64,000 bases of DNA from Amia ocellicauda (taxonomy: Eukaryota > Chordata > Actinopteri > Amiiformes > Amiidae): NCBI RefSeq assembly GCF_036373705.1, contig NC_089855.1, positions 49,928,318 through 49,992,317 of the forward strand. Reading direction: 5' to 3'. Under the pieces are notes generated by a model. That model was given only the letters and a program-made list of their open reading frames with translations, was not told where the DNA came from and made no database searches. Every line of letters begins with the position of its first letter. The stretch's first letter is position 1. The position numbers and the translations under genes were made by a program. Below are positions 9,150 through 18,130 of this stretch, piece after piece.

Positions 9150-9439
9150 TGGTGCATTTTCTCTCTCTCTATCTGTGATTAAATCCTTACTTATATACAT
9201 ATGTCCATGAACGTTTCTGGAGCTCATGTAAATCACATCACACGACGGGCTGTGTTCTTTTCGGTCACTTTGAAAGTTTTGCTCATGACAATCCTTTTCT
9301 ATTGCGGCACGATGGCTGCCACCGAGGAAGGAAAGTCGTCCGCAGTTGGCTGCAAGCTTGCCTGAAGCGCAGGAAAGGACTTACTCGCGACGTGCCACTT
9401 AAAGACTGAAGAAGTGGGGGTCGGCCTCACCGAGAGCCC

Positions 9440-11348
9440 TGAGGATTAGCTCACGTGGTAGAGCGCTCGCTTAGCATTGTAGCGTTATGTTGGGTGTATT
9501 TGGATAAGAGCATTTGGGCTCTGAGCTGAAGCACTGATCTAAAGAAAACCTCTCCCCCCCAAAGTTATCAGATTCCCTTAGCTCATCAGCTTGGAACTGG
9601 TTTGCATCAAAGTGACAGTTTTGGGGAGGATGGCACCAAGAAGAGGCCAAATAGTTTGGAATTCTGCTATGAGATGTCTGGAGAAAGGGGCCTGTAGGTG
9701 ATAAAAACTCTTTGAAGTGGACGAGAGCCGAAATCCCGACATAGAGCTACGAACCCAGGCCAACCGGCATTTCCAAAAGATGGCATGGATTGACATCAGT
9801 CATAAATCAAGCCCCCCTCCAATAGGACACTGGGGGCTGAAACCGAAATCCAATCTCAAAAACTCAAGAACCAATCACCTCTTGATCTGACAGACTATAA
9901 GGAACAGCGGACAGTCTTTCTCGCTCTCTCTCACCTGAACCAGTAACTCGCTGCCACAGCTCAACCTGTAGCTCTGTTGCCAGAACCGGAACCAGAAACC
10001 AACTAAGTCTTTGCCGGCAACAGAAGAGTTAAACTGGGAGAAGGAGATTGAGCCGTACGAAGAATTCTTTTAAAGGACTTTATTAAATAAAGAACTTTAC
10101 AGACTGCGCTGCCCGCCTGTGCCCACCTGATCAGTGGAGTTTTACAGCTGGACAATTGACTAAGTCGACTGTATACGAAAGTGTCAGTCATTTAAATAGC
10201 TATTTGAGTCTTAAGAAACTTGACCCTTGGAACAAACACGGCCCTGCTTTCCTCAAAGACTTTGTCTTCAAATAAGTACGGTGAGAGACCCTGCTTGCCA
10301 AGAAGATTTTGTGCACAACCTTGGAGCCTTCAAACCAGTGGAAAATCTGTTTGGAAACGACTCTACTTTCGCGAAACCCCAACTTCCAGGTGTATCGACT
10401 GAGTGGAAGTTCTTGGACAAAGCCGAACCGGACTGCCTTTGTTCCAAACCACACGGACCTCGTGCCGTGTGCTGTTATCTGAGCCCGAAGCCAGAGAGGC
10501 CTCTCTGCGACGAAGTTCAGATAAGTTTAACAGTTTGGAGTTCATGATTCATGACATTTGAGAAATCAATTAGAAATGTTAATCTGTTATTCATAACTCT
10601 AGAATGTGTAATATCATTTAGTTTTCTTAAATATAAATGTGTGTTGCATTAAACTGTTTTGTTGATAATTTTAGAAATAAAATCTGTCAATGCCGAGAAA
10701 TATCTTCTCATTCCTGTTTAACTGTTTAGTCTGAAATTGACACAAGTTAATAGACATTAGATTATTGGTGGCTCTGCCTATCCTTAATCATTGAATAATA
10801 ATCAGTTAAGGGAAATTGTGGTAACAAGTAATGATAGGATCTTTCTCGGCACCTAAACGTGAATGAGACTGATATATATATATAACGTGAAGTTACCTGA
10901 CATAAATACTAACCTGCGTAGTTATTTAATGTCTGACTAATAATACTAACGAGAGACTCACCTTCGTCTTACTAACCGGTATTGTAGTCAATGTGTTTAT
11001 AACCTTTTTTGTTTAACGATTTGTGTTATCATATGTGATCCCATGGTCTTTGATTTGGTCACGGAAGTGATTTGTCTTCGATTTGTTGATCTAGAGTTGA
11101 ATTGTAATTAGTTTTTCCCTTTTGTATAATTAGTGTAGTGCTACATTTAGTCTTTGTTTTGAATACATTTGACAATTTATATCTTTGGAATTGGTGTCTG
11201 CGTCCAATTATTACAGAAATTGAGTTCTACAAGATTCCAGGATTCGTGATAAGGTGATACTCTAAATTCACTTCTTTAATTGAAATGTATAAGTGTACCT
11301 TACGCTACAGCATGCGAGAGGCAGCGGGATCGATGCCCGCATTCTCCA
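9440..11348 (+). pseudogene. tRNA-Ala(AGC) split by an insertion, unit 1
   Basis: The 5' half is 9440-9477 (acceptor strand, D-arm and anticodon stem up to TTAGCAT). The 3' half is 11314-11348, preceded by a duplicated GCAT at 11310-11313, and ends ...CCCGCATTCTCCA. With one GCAT removed they form a 73-nt tRNA with anticodon AGC and CTCGC/GCGAG anticodon stem. The 1-72 pair is T-C, so the acceptor was already imperfect or has decayed. The gene is dead, being cut within its anticodon loop by 1.83 kb. Confidence 0.88.
9478..11309 (+). mobile_element. Solo-LTR-like insertion inside tRNA-Ala, unit 1
   Basis: The 1832-bp element runs from TGTAGCGT to ACGCTACA, a short terminal inversion of the TG...CA kind, and is flanked by the 4-bp duplication GCAT (9474-9477 and 11310-11313). 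Internal landmarks fit an LTR: CCAAT at 9871, TATAAGG at 9896 and AATAAA at 10086. No gag/pol-type coding is present, so it looks like a solo LTR of an unassigned family. The segment after the poly(A) signal would be unusually long for a U5. A non-autonomous DNA element with short inverted ends is the alternative. It predates amplification of the unit, since all nine units carry it. Confidence 0.62.
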
Positions 11349-12362
11349 AGGCCTCAGGCGCTCGTGCCCCGGTTTCGGGGGAGAGTCGCTCACTTTTCTT
11401 GCCGCAGACACAGGCGCAAGGCATTGCCTGTTTGCCGTAAGGTTATCAGACACAACGCGCCGGCGACGGCTGCAGCATTAGCACGCCGGCTGGCCCTTCC
11501 GAAGTTCCCCAAAAACGACCGAGATGCCGCTTCGACGTCGTAACCCCAGGAACGACCGCAAAGGCACTCCAACCCTCAATCTTCCGATCCGAAGTCAGAC
11601 CGAAGAGACTGTATGATGTTTTAGATTAAAGATAGTATGCAGACCGAGCAAGTTAGATTTATCGAGCTAGCAAACAGCCATTGAGGCACCTGTTCGGGAC
11701 GTACCCTGTAGAAATTCCTGTCAACGATAAAAGGATCAAACGGTGGAGACAAAGCCCGCAGGATGTTTGTCAAAACCCTGTTTGTGGACTGAATGGCTTT
11801 CCCAGATTGGCAGGGACTGTTTTTGGTATTGACTGAGGGACAGTTGTAAAAGACAACCTCTCACCGGACCTCTGGCATACACCAAAGAAAGCCACCTCAC
11901 CTCTCCCCCGGATCTCACAAAACACAATCCCCCCCGCCCCGAGGGAAGACAGACCGCAATCGGACTCGGGCTTGCAACTTTTGATTGGATGAACGGCCGC
12001 AAACATTCTATGTCATTTTCTTTTAAAGCTTCACTCGTGCTTGTAAAAAACCGAGGTCTCACTGAAAGAATGCCCTGACGTGGTTGCTTCCAAGCTAGCT
12101 GGTTTACAAAGTTCCTTTTCGCTTTAACGATGATTTCCAAGAAGGGAAATAATCTATCTGTAATCTGTCAACACAGGCACCTTCTTCTCCGTTAAGCCAC
12201 GCGGTCACCACCAGGAAGATGAACGCACCAGGCTGACCCGGAGTTTTCGCCAATTCGTCTCCAAGCCTCCCAAGAGGGAACATAAACAGGCCTTATTCGC
12301 AGACACAGGCCCTCACGCAGGGAGACCACCGCTTCACCGCCGCTGCCCCTGCCAAGGGCCCC

Positions 12363-12434
12363 AGGTCCCACCGAGACTTGAACTCGGATCGCTGGATTCA
12401 GAGTCCAGAGTGCTAACCATTACACCATGGAACC
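12363..12434 (-). tRNA. tRNA-Gln(CTG), unit 1
   Basis: The 72-nt cloverleaf on the minus strand runs from GGTTCCATGGTG to TGGGACC plus discriminator T. The anticodon arm is CTGGA-CTCTGAA-TCCAG with anticodon CTG, and the T-arm is CCGAG-TTCAAGT-CTCGG. All stems pair, with a T-G wobble at 4:69. It agrees with the standard vertebrate tRNA-Gln. No TTTT run follows within about 300 nt in the direction of transcription, which is unusual for a Pol III gene. Confidence 0.95.
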
Positions 12435-12569
12435 AAGCCCGCTGCCCACCTCTTGCCCGTGACGAAAGTTTCTGCTCTACGCACACGTCTCGCTCTGTCG
12501 CACGGCCAAGTCCAGAGTGAGCCAAGTTGCGCCCAGAGTGCTGCGTGTGGCGGGTCACTTCCGGAGCCG

Positions 12570-12641
12570 TCCCTGGTGGTCTAGTGGTCAGGATTCGGCG
12601 CTCTCACCGCCGCGGCCCGGGTTCGATTCCCGGTCAGGGAA
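12570..12641 (+). tRNA. tRNA-Glu(CTC), unit 1
   Basis: The 72-nt tRNA runs from TCCCTGGTGGTC to TCAGGGAA. The anticodon arm is CGGCG-CTCTCAC-CGCCG (anticodon CTC) and the T-arm is CCGGG-TTCGATT-CCCGG. All stems pair. The sequence is close to the standard vertebrate tRNA-Glu, with TGGTCAGGA in the D-arm. The first TTTT is at about 12682, some 40 nt past the 3' end. The Polinton target position lies 27 bp past the gene. Confidence 0.96.
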
Positions 12642-12965
12642 GGTGGATTTGTTGCTCTTCCCCTAGGACCTGTGTGGTGCATTTTCTCTCTCTCTATCTG
12701 TGATTAAATCCTTACTTATATACATATGTCCATGAACGTTTCTGGAGCTCATTGTACATCACATCACACGACGGGCCGTGATCTTTTCGGTCACTTTGAT
12801 AGTTTTGCTCATGACAATCCTTTTCTATTGCGGCACGATGGCTGCCACCGAGGAAGGAAAGTCGTCCGCAGTTGCCTGCAAGCTTGCCTGAAGCGCAGGA
12901 AAGGACTTACTCGCGACGTGCCACTTAAAGACTGAAGAAGTGGGGGTCGGCCTCACCGAGAGCCC

Positions 12966-14872
12966 TGAGGATTAGCTCACGTGGTAGAGCGCTCGCTTAG
13001 CATTATAGCGTTATGTTGGGTGTATTTGGATAAGAGCATTTGGGCTCTGAGCTGAAGCACTGATCTAAAGAAAACCTCTCCCCCCCAAAGTTATCAGATT
13101 CCCTTAGCTCATCAGCTTGGAAGTGGTTTGCATCAAAGTGACAGTTTTGGGGAGGATGGCACCAAGAAGAGGCCAAATAGTTTGGAATTCTGCTATGAGA
13201 TGTCTGGAGAAAGGGGCCTGTAGGTGATAAAAACTCTTTGAAGTGGACGAGAGCCGAAATCCCGACATAGAGCTACGAACCCAGGCCAACCGGCATTTCC
13301 AAAAGATGGCATGGATTGACATCAGTCATAAATCAAGCCCCCCTCCAATAGGACACTGGGGGCTGAAACCGAAATCCAATCTCAAAAACTCAAGAACAAA
13401 TCACCTCTTGATCTGACAGACTATAAGGAACAGCGGACAGTCTTTCTCGCTCTCTCTCACCTGAACCAGTAACTCGCTGCCACAGCTCAACCTGTAGCTC
13501 TGTTGCCAGAACCGGAACCAGAAACCAACTAAGTCTTTGCCGGCAACAGAAGAGTTAAACTGGGAGAAGGAGATTGAGCCGTACGAAGAATTCTTTTAAA
13601 GGACTTTATTAAATAAAGAACTTTACAGACTGCGCTGCCCGCCTGTGCCCACCTGATCAGTGGAGTTTTACAGCTGGACAATTGACTAAGTCGACTGTAT
13701 ACGAAAGTGTCAGTCATTTAAATAGCTATTTGAGTCTTAAGAAACTTGACCCTTGGAACAAACACGGCCCTGCTTTCCTCAAAGACTTTGTCTTCAAATA
13801 AGTACGGTGAGAGACCCTGCTTGCCAAGAAGATTTTGTGCACAACCTTGGAGCCTTCAAACCAGTGGAAAATCTGTTTGGAAACGACTCTACTTTCGCGA
13901 AACCCCAACTTCCAGGTGTATCGACTGAGTGGAAGTTCTTGGACAAAGCCGAACCGGACTGCCTTTGTTCCAAACCACACGGACCTCGTGCCGTGTGCTG
14001 TTATCTGAGCCCGAAGCCAGAGAGGCCTCTCTGCGACGAAGTTCAGATAAGTTTAACAGTTTGGAGTTCATGATTCATGACATTTGAGAAATCAATTAGA
14101 AATGTTAATCTGTGATTCATAACTCTAGAATGTGTAATATCATTTAGTTTTCTTAAATATAAATGTGTGTTGCATTAAACTGTTTTGTTGATAATTTTAG
14201 AAATAAAATCTGTCAACGCCGAGAAATATCTTCTCATTCCTGTTTAACTGTTTAGTCTGAAATTGACACAAGTTAATAGACATTAGATTATTGGTGGCTC
14301 TGCCTATCCTTAATCATTGAATAATAATCAGTTAAGAGAAATTGTGGTAACAAGTAATGATAGGATCTTTCTCGGCACCTAAACGTGAATGAGACTGATA
14401 TATATATAACGAGAAGTTACCTGACATAAATACTAACCTGCGTAGTTATTTAATGTCTGACTAATAATACTAACGAGAGACTCACCTTCGTCTTTTTAAC
14501 CGGTATTGTAGTCAATGTGTTTATAACCTTTTTTGTTTAACGATTTGTGTTATCATATGTGATCCCATGGTCTTTGATTTGGTCACGGAAGTGATTTGTC
14601 TTCGATTTGTTGATCTAGAGTTGAATTGTAATTCGTTTTTCCCTTTTGTATAATTAGTGTAGTGCTACATTTAGTCTTTGTTTTGAATACATTTGACAAT
14701 TTATATCTTTGGAATTGGTGTCTGCGTCCAATTATTACAGAAATTGAGTTCTACAAGATTCCAGGATTCGTGATAAGGTGATACTATAAATTCACTTCTT
14801 TAATTGAAATGTATAAGTGTACCTTACGCTACAGCATGCGAGAGGCAGCGGGATCGATGCCTGCATTCTCCA
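12966..14872 (+). pseudogene. tRNA-Ala(AGC) split by an insertion, unit 2
   Basis: Same arrangement as unit 1: 5' half 12966-13003, 3' half 14838-14872, with GCAT duplicated on both sides of the insert. Confidence 0.86.
13004..14833 (+). mobile_element. Solo-LTR-like insertion inside tRNA-Ala, unit 2
   Basis: This is a 1830-bp copy of the element described for unit 1, at the same base of tRNA-Ala and with the same GCAT flanks. It is inherited with the unit rather than inserted anew. Confidence 0.6.
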
Positions 14873-15877
14873 AGGCCTCAGGCGCTCGTGCCCCGGTTTC
14901 GGGGGAGAGTCGCTCACTTTTCTTGCCGCAGACACAGGCGCAAGGCATTGCCTGTTTGCCGTAAGGTTATCAGACACAACGCGCCGGCGACGGCTGCAGC
15001 ATTAGCACGCCGGCTGGCCCTTCCGAAGTTCCCCAAAAACGACCGAGATGCCGCTTCGACGTCGTAACCCCAGGAACGACCGCAAAGGCACTCCAACCCT
15101 CAATCTTCCGATCCGAAGTCAGACCGAAGAGACTGTATGATGTTTTAGATTAAAGATAGTATGCAGACCGAGCAAGTTAGATTTATCGAGCTAGCAAACA
15201 GCCATTGAGGCACCTGTTCGGGACGTACCCTGTAGAAATTCCTGTCAACGATAAAAGGATCAAACGGTGGAGAAAAAGCCCGCAGGATGTTTGTCAAAAC
15301 TCTGTTTGTGGACTGAATGGCTTTCCCAGATTGGCAGGGACTGTTTTTGGTATTGACTGAGGGACAGTTGTAAAAGACAACCTCTCACCGGACCTCTGGC
15401 ATACACCAAAGAAAGCCACCTCACCTCTCCCCCGGATCTCACGAAACACAATCCCCCCCGCCCCCAGGGAAGACAGACCGCAATCGGACTCGGGCTTGAT
15501 TGGATGAACGGCCGCAAACATTCTATGTCATTTTCTTTTAAAGCTTCACTCGTGCTTGTAAAAAACCGAGGTCTCACTGAAAGAATGCCCTGACGTGGTT
15601 GCTTCCAAGCTAGCTGGTTTACAAAGTTCCTTTTCGCTTTAACGATGATTTCCAAGAAGGGAAATAATCTATCTGTAATCTGTCAACACAGGCACCTTCT
15701 TCTCCGTTAAGCCACGCGGTCACCACCAGGAAGATGAACGCACCAGGCCGACCCGGAGTTTTCGCCAATTCGTCTCCAAGCCTCCCAAGAGGGAACATAA
15801 ACAGGCCTTATTCGCAGACACAGGCCCTCACGCAGGGAGACCACCGGGTCACCGCTGCTGCCCCTGCCAAGGGCCCC

Positions 15878-15949
15878 AGGTCCCACCGAGACTTGAACTC
15901 GGATCGCTGGATTCAGAGTCCAGAGTGCTAACCATTACACCTTGGAACC
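15878..15949 (-). tRNA. tRNA-Gln(CTG), unit 2
   Basis: All stems pair as in unit 1, but the normally invariant T at position 8 is A (GGTTCCAAGGTG), which may weaken the fold. Confidence 0.85.
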
Positions 15950-16084
15950 AAGCCCGCTGCCCACCTCTTGCCCGTGACGAAGGTTTCTGCTCTACGCACA
16001 CGTCTCGCTCTGTCGCACGGCCAAGTCCAGAGTGAGCCAAGTTGCGCCCAGAGTGCTGCGTGTGGCGGGTCACTTCGGGAGCCG

Positions 16085-16156
16085 TCCCTGGTGGTCTAGT
16101 GGTCAGGATTCGGTGCTCTCACCGCTGCGGCCCGGGTTCGATTCCCGGTCAGGGAA
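16085..16156 (+). tRNA. tRNA-Glu(CTC), unit 2, next to Polinton copy 2
   Basis: Anticodon CTC is kept. The anticodon stem is CGGTG/CGCTG, with two G-T wobbles. The left end of Polinton copy 2 begins 34 bp past the gene. The unit's own T run is displaced by the Polinton, whose end supplies a T6 run at 16204-16209. Confidence 0.9.
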
Positions 16157-16183
16157 GGTGGATCTGTTGCTCTTCCCCTAGGA

Positions 16184-16189
16184 CCTGTG
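16184..16189 (+). repeat. Target site duplication CCTGTG, left side of copy 2
   Basis: CCTGTG precedes the Polinton's first base (A of AGTAGATAG) and is repeated at 32765-32770. Confidence 0.95.
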
Positions 16190-16359
16190 AGTAGATAGTA
16201 GGGTTTTTTGGGGCGCGGCCTATTTTGTTATGACGTATGCCCTAAGCTTACGTCATAATTGGGGGGCGTGATTTTAGAGTTTTTTCCTTAATTATTCCTA
16301 CGTCATATCCGTCAGAAAGTGTACACCCCTAAAACCCTGAACAACAAGGCCACCCATAA
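16190..16359 (+). repeat. Left terminal inverted repeat, Polinton copy 2
   Basis: This 170-bp repeat starts AGTAGATAGTAGGG and ends near CACCCATAA. Three TGACGTA boxes lie at 16231-16237, 16249-16255 (reversed) and 16299-16305 (reversed). It is slightly shorter than the 181-bp repeats at the other visible ends. Confidence 0.95.
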
Positions 16360-16480
16360 AGACCCCCCCCCCCCCCCTGAAGGCAACGCCCCGAAAGTCT
16401 CCTCTCTATTTAAGACCCCGCGCTGCTTTTAGGCAATACCTCTTTAATTCTCAGCATCTGAAACATCCCGCTTCTTCAAC
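16360..16480 (+). promoter_or_regulatory. Leader and promoter of the leftmost Polinton gene, copy 2
   Basis: A run of C residues directly inside the inverted repeat is followed by TATTTAAG at 16407-16414, a TATA-like box about 70 bp ahead of the ATG at 16481. The nearest TGACGTA box is about 100 bp further upstream in the terminal repeat. The arrangement is the same in copy 3, with the box at 57660-57667. Confidence 0.5.
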
Positions 16481-17191
16481 ATGTCTAGCGACATCAACAT
16501 GAAACCCCGCAAGAAACAATCCCGGGCAAGGGTTCCTGTACTCACCAATTTGAAGATTGAACGCTCCTGGGTGTTGTTCTGGGGGAGTCGACGGGGTTAC
16601 CGCTTTAAAAGGGATCCCAGCTATGTTGGAGTGGAGCTTTTTGCTTTGGGAGAGAAGGAGGGTACGTTGGAACCTTTTGAGACGGTGATTGAATACTCTT
16701 TTGAGGACTGGTTGAAGGTGATGGCATGGAGAGACCTGGGGCTTGTGGATAAGACTCTAGAAGGCTTGCAAGAGGGTCCAAGAGAAGGCGAAACGGAGTC
16801 TCCGACTCAGAGTTTTGAAAGGTGTGAATGGGAAAGCTTGCAGAACTACGGTACAGTGGTGAAGAGTCTATCTCTAACTACTGATCGTAAGGTTTTGTTT
16901 AGCAGTACCCTGATTACAAACCCTATTGAAGGGGTTGTGGAGGATCCAGAAAAACAGGTTACTGAAATTATGTTTGACGCCGTGGACTGGCCGTTCTTGA
17001 AAGAGGTCATAAACTGTATAAATGATGGTTTTGACATCTTGACCAAATGTTCACAACTGGATTCTGTTAGAAGGAGAATATGCTGGATTATGGATTATAT
17101 ATCCCCCTTGAATGACGACGACGATGATAAAACAGACGACCTGTGGGGGGTTGGAGGGGGGTCTGACGGCTCAGGGTCTACTCTCTTCTAA
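16481..17191 (+). CDS. Unrecognised Polinton accessory ORF A, copy 2
   Basis: This 236-residue protein begins at the first ATG after the TATA-like box. The N-terminus is basic (MKPRKKQSRARVP). The middle has a Trp- and aromatic-rich region (RSWVLFWG, FEDWLKVMAW), and the C-terminus is acidic and Gly-rich (NDDDDDKTDD, then GGGSDGSG). No known domain is recognised. As the outermost gene on the arm, next to a TATA box and TGACGTA boxes, it could be an early or regulatory gene; this rests on position only. It is nearly identical in copy 3. Confidence 0.7.
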   Translation: MSSDINMKPRKKQSRARVPVLTNLKIERSWVLFWGSRRGYRFKRDPSYVGVELFALGEKEGTLEPFETVIEYSFEDWLKVMAWRDLGLVDKTLEGLQEGPREGETESPTQSFERCEWESLQNYGTVVKSLSLTTDRKVLFSSTLITNPIEGVVEDPEKQVTEIMFDAVDWPFLKEVINCINDGFDILTKCSQLDSVRRRICWIMDYISPLNDDDDDKTDDLWGVGGGSDGSGSTLF

Positions 17192-17206
17192 GAGGGCGGT
17201 GTGTCG

Positions 17207-17233
17207 TGACGTAGTGAAGAGATAGGATAAAAG
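17207..17233 (+). promoter_or_regulatory. Promoter of ORF B: TGACGTA box plus GATAAAAG, copy 2
   Basis: TGACGTA at 17207-17213 lies 12 bp ahead of GATAAAAG at 17226-17233, which is about 40 bp ahead of the ATG at 17270. The TGACGTA box is the same motif found three times in each terminal repeat. A three-codon minimal upstream ORF (ATG GTT TAA) lies at 17250, before the real start. Confidence 0.55.
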
Positions 17234-17269
17234 GCGCAACAATTCATTCATGGTTTAAAATTAAAGAGA

Positions 17270-18118
17270 ATGTCTTACCCGAAAGCTGCGGACGTCGACA
17301 GGCTCTACAGGCCTCTTCAAACCCGGGATCACCCCTGGTTCTATTCCCCAGATTTTGTATACACTCCGGAACCCTCTGACTGCGGTTACCCTCCAAGACC
17401 TCAGACCCCGGTCCCTCAGGACGAAACAACATGCGGAGCGATGGATGTCCAAATGAGTCTCGGGGATCCCCAGCCTCTGGAGCTCATGGAGGGCCTCGAT
17501 TTTGCCGAACTGTCTACCGTCTGTGCGTCTCAGGAGGGGGTCAGTCCAATGGATGTAGAAACACCCCACAAACCACCAGGCGACCCAATGAGCATCGGAC
17601 GGTCTCGGGGGCGTGATGAAGACGCAGGATTTATGCCCGGGGTAGGTGTCCAAGTAAGCAGAGTGGTTAAAAGCACCCTGGTGTATATTCTGAGTGCTCT
17701 CATCGACCGAGCTCTGAAAGAAGTCTGTCGGGGGTGTGAAGTGAATCACCCCAGTCAGTTGAGACACAGTTGTTTGTTTGAACCAGACCGTTACTATTTC
17801 CTGTTCTATTTCAACGTGTTTTACAGAAGACTGAACAAACCGTGGCTGAAACCGGCACTAATCAAGGCTCTGTCTTACTCCCACATACATGTCACTGCTG
17901 GACAAGTCCAGAAAATCATAGATGAGATTTTGCTGGAGCTGAAAAAGGAGCCGTTTATAATAGAGAAACTTGGGCAGCTGCTCAATGACCTGGATGAGCC
18001 AAGTAGAAAAACCGCTGGCAAGCTAAAAGCTTATTTCTTCCGTAAAGAAGTTAAAGCTGGGGGCAGCGACGAAGAATTCGACATCTACGCCACTGATTCA
18101 GACTCTGACCTGAACTAA
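17270..18118 (+). CDS. Unrecognised Polinton accessory ORF B with Cys/His motif, copy 2
   Basis: The ORF is 282 residues. The first 125 or so are Pro-rich and probably disordered. A compact, hydrophobic and helical C-terminal half follows, opening with VSRVVKSTLVYILSALIDRAL, then CRGCEVNHPSQLRHSC (pattern C-x2-C-x3-H-x5-H-x-C, a possible metal site), then RYYFLFYFNVFYRRLNKPWL, a Lys-rich helix and an acidic tail (SDEEFDIYATDSDSD). No family is assigned with confidence. It is preceded by its own TATA-like box and followed after 12 bp by the Bcl-2-like ORF. A host-interaction role is possible (inference). Confidence 0.7.
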   Translation: MSYPKAADVDRLYRPLQTRDHPWFYSPDFVYTPEPSDCGYPPRPQTPVPQDETTCGAMDVQMSLGDPQPLELMEGLDFAELSTVCASQEGVSPMDVETPHKPPGDPMSIGRSRGRDEDAGFMPGVGVQVSRVVKSTLVYILSALIDRALKEVCRGCEVNHPSQLRHSCLFEPDRYYFLFYFNVFYRRLNKPWLKPALIKALSYSHIHVTAGQVQKIIDEILLELKKEPFIIEKLGQLLNDLDEPSRKTAGKLKAYFFRKEVKAGGSDEEFDIYATDSDSDLN

Positions 18119-18130
18119 GGGACTTTGAAC

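Larger units (their letters stand above)
9144..16189 (+). repeat. tRNA tandem array, block 1: two units of ~3.52 kb
   Basis: Unit 1 is 9144-12668 and unit 2 is 12669-16183 plus the duplicated CCTGTG. Order within a unit: a ~296-bp lead without recognised genes; the 5' half of tRNA-Ala; a 1.83-kb LTR-like insert; the 3' half of tRNA-Ala; about 1.0 kb of GC-rich sequence with no gene I recognise; tRNA-Gln on the minus strand; about 135 bp; then tRNA-Glu on the plus strand. The open frames of 60-134 codons in these units recur only because the DNA is repeated. They have no recognisable domains and vary in start and length between units. Confidence 0.95.

Noticed and set aside
9440-11348. tRNA-Ala with a very long intron
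   Set aside because: Nuclear tRNA introns are short and sit one base past the anticodon. Here 1.83 kb with TG...CA ends and a GCAT duplication interrupts the loop, which is the mark of an insertion.
11736-12140. 134-codon minus-strand frame repeated in most tRNA units, and similar frames of 60-106 codons inside the LTR-like insert
   Set aside because: They recur because the unit is tandemly repeated. They lack recognisable domains, overlap each other in several frames, and change length between units without any sign of protein-level conservation.
9144-16189. Separate, independent Polinton insertions at each copy
   Set aside because: Identical target base, orientation and duplication in all three cases, plus near-identical element sequence, are far more easily explained by one insertion and later array exchange. 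Site-specific insertion remains the only serious alternative and is kept as a finding.
17261-17767. 168-codon minus-strand frame opposite ORF B
   Set aside because: It is antisense to ORF B, which has a promoter, an ATG and near-complete conservation between copies. No domain is seen in the antisense frame.
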